Shown here: piece by piece, positions 63,901 to 64,000 of the stretch
Position numbering within the stretch: position 1 is the first letter of the stretch
Layout: every line of letters begins with the position of its first letter
Assembly (NCBI GenBank): GCA_963971575.1
Contig: OZ020611.1
Span: 1,674,001 to 1,738,000, forward strand
Direction of reading: 5' to 3'
DNA length: 64,000 bases
Source: Liopterus haemorrhoidalis
Taxonomy: Eukaryota > Arthropoda > Insecta > Coleoptera > Dytiscidae
The notes under the pieces: generated by a model
Seen by the model: only the letters and a program-made list of their open reading frames with translations
Databases searched by the model: none
Told to the model about the DNA's origin: nothing
Made by a program: the position numbers and the translations under genes

Positions 63901-63908
63901 ATATGGAG
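49090..63908 (+). CDS. NRF-6-type acyltransferase-3 family membrane protein, 5' ten exons (gene 2)
   Basis: Ten exons: 49090-49243, 52166-52356, 58147-58370, 58733-58809, 59065-59258, 60297-60457, 60511-60679, 60744-60931, 63253-63379 and 63719-63908 join with consistent phases into 558 codons; the last exon is cut by a donor at 63909 and the gene continues beyond the window. Residues 1-16 are a signal peptide (MLRLYVFLIVCSYSFA). C31 to about 175 form the extracellular NRF domain (WALTVFDSSSKLPSGL, GQYCLV, C-T-L-D-S-C). Membrane segments begin at about 190. Family signatures: SCLHGIRFVSMMWIIFGY (245-262), DSFFVLSGLLVTY, RYYLHRYLRLTP, CLEQTWYLSVDMQLFILSP (391-409) and C-T-Q-G-Y-G-G at the end. 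Nematode NRF-6 and insect relatives act in lipid or drug uptake in gut-type epithelia; the biochemical reaction is not established. The expected active-site His is Tyr262. Family members are usually about 650-800 residues. Confidence 0.9.
49373..50544. mobile_element. hAT-type element with CCGGAACC repeats (intron 1 of gene 2)
   Basis: Ends CAGATAGTCGAACC and, inverted, CAGAGAGTCGAACC, flanked by perfect GTAAAAAT duplications (49365-49372, 50545-50552). Both subterminal regions are filled with ACCGGAACCGAAA-type words. 1172 bp, no transposase. Another short hAT-like element is nested at 49897-50151. Confidence 0.9.
49897..50151. mobile_element. Nested hAT-like MITE with CAGGGTCGGA ends
   Basis: CAGGGTCGGACTAA at the left and TTAATCCGGCCCTG at the right are inverted with one mismatch. 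255 bp; includes GCGCCC words near both ends. No 8-bp duplication was found around it, so the call rests on the ends only. Confidence 0.55.
50907..51923 (+). repeat. R repeat, copy 7 (intron 1 of gene 2)
   Basis: A full copy with AGGGTTTTGTAGGTAT at the start, a short (GTCT)n tract near 50956-50974, a tRNA-like cassette at 51432-51512, and ATACCTGCGAAACCCAGAAA plus GTGTGAAGATTCACAC and TTCACAT at the end. It ends 243 bases before exon 2. Confidence 0.85.
51432..51512 (+). other. tRNA-like Pol III cassette type 4 inside R copy 7
   Basis: A box TAGCTCAGATG (51443-51453) and B box AGTTCGAATCC (51496-51506), nearly identical to the cassette in R copy 4 although the two copies lie 24 kb apart and in opposite orientation. 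Confidence 0.65.
52166..52356 (+). CDS. Gene 2, exon 2 (NRF domain)
   Basis: Acceptor TTTTGGCAG, donor GCG-GTATTA (weaker than the other donors). It encodes VFDSSSKLPSGLADGNVVDL, a GNYDGCINL block and GQYCLVKIDVDV. Phase 1 in, phase 0 out. Cysteines in D-G-C and Q-Y-C are the conserved NRF-domain pair. Confidence 0.85.
52388..52428. repeat. Perfect hairpin in intron 2
   Basis: TTGCACCAGCTTTCCTT (52388-52404) and its exact inverse (52412-52428) are separated by a 7-base loop, 32 bases after the exon 2 donor. With G-U pairs the stem can lengthen by two or three base pairs. No terminal duplication suggests a MITE. Confidence 0.7.
52549..53499. mobile_element. DNA element with AGGGGAAAGTGTT ends (intron 2 of gene 2)
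   Basis: Inverted ends AGGGGAAAGTGTTGTACCT and AGGGGAAAGTGTTATACCT. The word TTGTACCCTGAAAC and variants recur near 52570, 52920, 53270 and 53300, likely subterminal binding repeats. A short open frame near 53005-53190 is lysine-rich (RTKQSKKSATQVKKKLRLD) and could be the tail of a pogo-type transposase; this is weak. The target duplication is not clear. Confidence 0.6.
53500..55042. other. Intron 2 of gene 2: tandem duplication and AT-rich sequence
   Basis: Bases 54290-54630 are two tandem copies of a 169-bp unit (TAAGTTACGTTACATGTCGG at 54301 and 54470). ACACGGAAAAAAGCG occurs twice at 53836 and 53870. Nothing coding was seen. Confidence 0.5.
55043..55740 (-). pseudogene. LINE reverse transcriptase C-terminal fragment (minus strand)
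   Basis: The minus strand encodes MTEDRWLKRTLTWIPERRRK, GRPRRSWRAGIEEAM and DRSSWKLRTEKRRQLH, the C-terminal end of an endonuclease/RT LINE protein with its W-x-P-x-G-R-R-K-x-GRPR block. Upstream (to 55740) degraded pieces (RTGLNINTKKTVYMRFGKN, KYKYLGVLMDN) are broken by stops and frame changes. In intron 2 of gene 2, opposite to the gene. Confidence 0.75.
56490..57436 (+). CDS. LINE reverse transcriptase, C-terminal 300 residues, intact frame
   Basis: The open frame runs from about 56490 to TAG 57434: SGVKQGCLLSPLLF, then RLEDLSYTDDIYLLSH (the catalytic box is Y-T-D-D instead of Y-A-D-D, both aspartates kept), NIGKTKVMRIG, KFCYLGSAITRDGGTTRDVN, KSVLMYGCETWKV, LRRIFRITWSDHI, RKWNWIGHTLRK and RRRSRPLSTWRRTIYKEL. 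It is a non-LTR element, 5'-truncated (a TAG stands just before the open part). The (TA)n tail begins seven bases after the stop. It lies in sense orientation in intron 2 of gene 2. Confidence 0.85.
57443..57513. repeat. (TA)n microsatellite tail of the LINE
   Basis: About 35 uninterrupted TA units directly after the LINE stop codon, with no 3' UTR between. Probably the element's 3' tail, expanded. Confidence 0.9.
57590..58075 (-). repeat. S repeat, copy 3 (minus strand)
   Basis: CTGTGGCCACCACAGGATCC at the start is the inverse of the S right end near 36240. AATCGACACGAGTAAACCC and a (CAGA)n tract at 57924-57952 follow, and CGAAATGTCAAAATCGGTAT then GATCACAATACCTCCCTTAT close it. It covers the complete S family in one piece, about 490 bp. 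Confidence 0.75.
58147..58370 (+). CDS. Gene 2, exon 3 (end of NRF domain)
   Basis: Acceptor GTTTTAG before AGG ATG, phase 0; donor AAC-GTAAGA. It encodes SGLTLAICTLDSCSKNDVQS (the L-x2-C-x4-C block), an IPSLGNVNVTVLNHSCSTS segment, and WTPADIIVT. The first part, GGKSGLTLAIC, corresponds to the usual 'LRVGICVPSSC' position. Confidence 0.85.
58459..58540 (+). mobile_element. hAT-type end fragment in intron 3
   Basis: CAATGGTTCTTAAACTGGGG followed by TCCGCGGACTCCTGGGG is the form of a well-known type of hAT terminal region. No right end was found before exon 4. Confidence 0.45.
58733..58809 (+). CDS. Gene 2, exon 4 (first membrane helix)
   Basis: Acceptor TTATTTTCAG, donor AAA-A-GTAAGT, phase 2 in, phase 1 out. 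It encodes IFLCFVAVLVIISTSYDVYI then QDKKK: a membrane helix and a basic cytoplasmic edge. Confidence 0.85.
59065..59258 (+). CDS. Gene 2, exon 5 (R-X10-Y motif)
   Basis: Acceptor ATTTTTAG, donor CCT-GTAAGT, phase 1 in, phase 0 out. It encodes ALIAFSCYSNGLKLISTSHN, then GEQLSCLHGIRFVSMMWIIF-GY. R251 of the acyltransferase-3 motif is present; the residue 11 further on is Y262 (TAC at 59202-59204), where H is expected. Confidence 0.9.
59284..59760 (-). pseudogene. mariner 3' part in intron 5
   Basis: The end TTAGGTTAATGCAAAAAAGA is a mariner terminal sequence. The minus strand encodes KLLQLDWDVLVQPPYSPEDL (third catalytic region, with D-L-A-P changed), ENHQNQFF-like and LYDRGIMQLPERWRNFIEQT segments, the C-terminus of a mariner transposase. 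The 5' two thirds are missing. Confidence 0.8.
59761..60175 (-). pseudogene. Tc1/mariner-like transposase fragment in intron 5
   Basis: The minus strand reads ALNVWLGISENKIIEPHFYK, then after a stop NMWFQQDGAPAHNKRRVF (second catalytic D). The adjoining non-coding part (59800-59885) matches 45840-45930 inverted, linking it to the Tc1-like element at 44950. Confidence 0.7.
60297..60457 (+). CDS. Gene 2, exon 6
   Basis: Acceptor CTTTACAG, donor CAG-GTCAGT, phase 0 in, phase 2 out. It encodes WLNQLSNMFVIGAPVSVDSF, FVLSGLLVTYNTL and RYYLHRYLR. The D-S-F-F-x-L-S-G and Y-x-x-x-R-Y-L-R blocks are core acyltransferase-3 signatures. Confidence 0.9.
60511..60679 (+). CDS. Gene 2, exon 7
   Basis: Acceptor TGATTTTAG, donor ATG-GTATGT, phase 2 in, phase 0 out; the preceding intron is only 53 bases. 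It encodes LTPVLGVMILIQTTIVKFAG, a SGPYWN segment and CNKYWWSALLYAQNYVNALD, typical of the loop before the C-x3-TWYL block. Confidence 0.9.
60744..60931 (+). CDS. Gene 2, exon 8 (TWYL-x-VDMQ block)
   Basis: Acceptor TGTTTTTAG, donor GAA-AA-GTAAGG, phase 0 in, phase 2 out; 64-base intron before it. It encodes CLEQTWYLSVDMQLFILSP, the strongest signature of the NRF-6 type, followed by two membrane segments and a GWSSEK end. Confidence 0.95.
61429..62785 (+). mobile_element. TTA-type DNA transposon with FHQD protein, copy D (intron 8 of gene 2)
   Basis: Left end CACAGGTCAACA (one change from CACTGG), right end TGTTGACCAGTG, with TTA on both sides (61426-61428, 62786-62788). The protein is a second lineage: C-terminal part GERFHQDVMDFERRYQGQYN and VYIWGLIRES instead of ADYCWSIKRD. 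The N-terminal zinc-finger-like HEVDSSCYICGKF is also still present near 61767-61805, so this copy shows both ends of the protein with the middle deleted. Confidence 0.85.
61767..62513 (+). pseudogene. FHQD-domain transposon protein remnant (copy D)
   Basis: Start part SCKHEVDSSCYICGKFIKR (C-x2-C). Then stops, a region with weak frames, and from about 62258 one open frame: LDNFRLMVCRMYLKVHMLHA, HLDQFKDNMGAYSEEQGE, RFHQDVMDFERRYQGQYN, VYIWGLIRESPYNHRRNTKR, and a TAA at 62513. The middle of the protein is missing. Confidence 0.75.
62995..63221 (+). repeat. R repeat, decayed fragment (intron 8 of gene 2)
   Basis: CATATTGATGTGGCCTGGAA and TAGCACAACAGAAATTT match the conserved middle block of R with many changes. 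TAATAAATACCTACAATGTG and AAATCACACTTCACAT are the right end. The tRNA-like cassette and the microsatellite are absent. Confidence 0.55.
63253..63379 (+). CDS. Gene 2, exon 9
   Basis: Acceptor TTTTTGCAG, donor CTG-GTAAAT, phase 2 in, phase 0 out. It encodes TDPNYATKYYVPLQTRFGPW, LIGAKLGFYFF and RKIGIRNVTL, the Y-x-P-x3-R-x2-P-x2-I-G-x3-G block of the family. Confidence 0.85.
63465..63481 (+). repeat. Short TTAGG run in intron 9
   Basis: GTTAGGTTAGGTTAG contains two to three TTAGG units, the insect telomere unit. Too short to mean more than an interstitial fragment. Confidence 0.5.
63719..63908 (+). CDS. Gene 2, exon 10 (last in the window)
   Basis: Acceptor GTTTTACAG, donor GGA-G-GTATGT, phase 0 in, phase 1 out. 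It encodes KRRGRIIGWTICLAIMVTVV, a WAPFIIENHPYNQIGASIFN segment and WAWSLCWVIYACTQGYGG. The family continues after G-Y-G-G with the last three or four helices, outside this window. Confidence 0.9.
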
Positions 63909-63930
63909 GTATGTAAAATTGGTACATTTT

Positions 63931-64000
63931 AGGGTTTTGTAGGTATGACCAAAAATCCCTTATAACGTCACTCATTTGTCTATCTGTACGGTAGAAATTC
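63931..64000 (+). repeat. R repeat, start of a copy cut by the window end
   Basis: AGGGTTTTGTAGGTATGACC and CGTCACTCATTTGTCTATCT are the first 70 bases of family R, here in intron 10 of gene 2. Confidence 0.75.

Overview
The window is a piece of an insect (or other arthropod) nuclear chromosome. It is AT-rich, has GT-AG introns, carries short TTAGG-type runs, and holds piggyBac, hAT, Tc1/mariner, jockey/CR1-like and SWIM-associated repeats of the kind seen in arthropod genomes. I cannot name the order or species. Most of the sequence is nested, decayed transposable elements; only two host genes are convincing, both on the + strand. The small peptides that can be translated elsewhere are mostly repeat shadows. 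Gene 1 (26094-37522 plus a 3' UTR) is the 3' part of a small multi-pass membrane protein gene: three phase-0 exons spread over 11.4 kb, with the 5' exons not found. Its stop codon is followed by a second in-frame open stretch of 30 codons with the same G/C-ending codon use as the exons, so stop-codon readthrough or a recent nonsense change is likely. Gene 2 (49090 to beyond 63908) is the 5' part of a nose-resistant-to-fluoxetine (NRF-6)-type acyltransferase-3 family gene: ten exons whose splice phases all agree give 558 residues, starting with a signal peptide and an NRF domain and running into the membrane domain. The histidine expected in the R-X10-H motif of this superfamily is a tyrosine. 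Layout: 1-5250, RT fragments (including three joined 5'-truncated LINE copies) and a TTA-target-site DNA transposon; 6085-9610, two adjacent copies of a CCCAGC-ended foldback element; 10420-24960, copies of a 1 kb repeat called R here, a piggyBac remnant, mariner fragments, a foldback with 15-bp repeats in its arms, and a hAT element with a nested Tc1/mariner-type MITE; 26-38 kb, gene 1 with its introns full of R, solo LTR, SWIM-type, mariner and S repeats; 38-48 kb, piggyBac, LINE, hAT and Tc1-like remnants; 49-64 kb, gene 2 with every long intron loaded with repeats. Three things stand out. First, family R carries a different tRNA-like Pol III cassette (A box, B box, T-run) at the same internal position in different copies, five cassette types in seven long copies. 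Second, a DNA transposon family with CACTGGTCAACA ends and TTA target duplications is tied here to a protein with a GE-x-FHQD signature, four copies in two lineages. Third, gene 1 has the in-frame coding-like extension after its stop.
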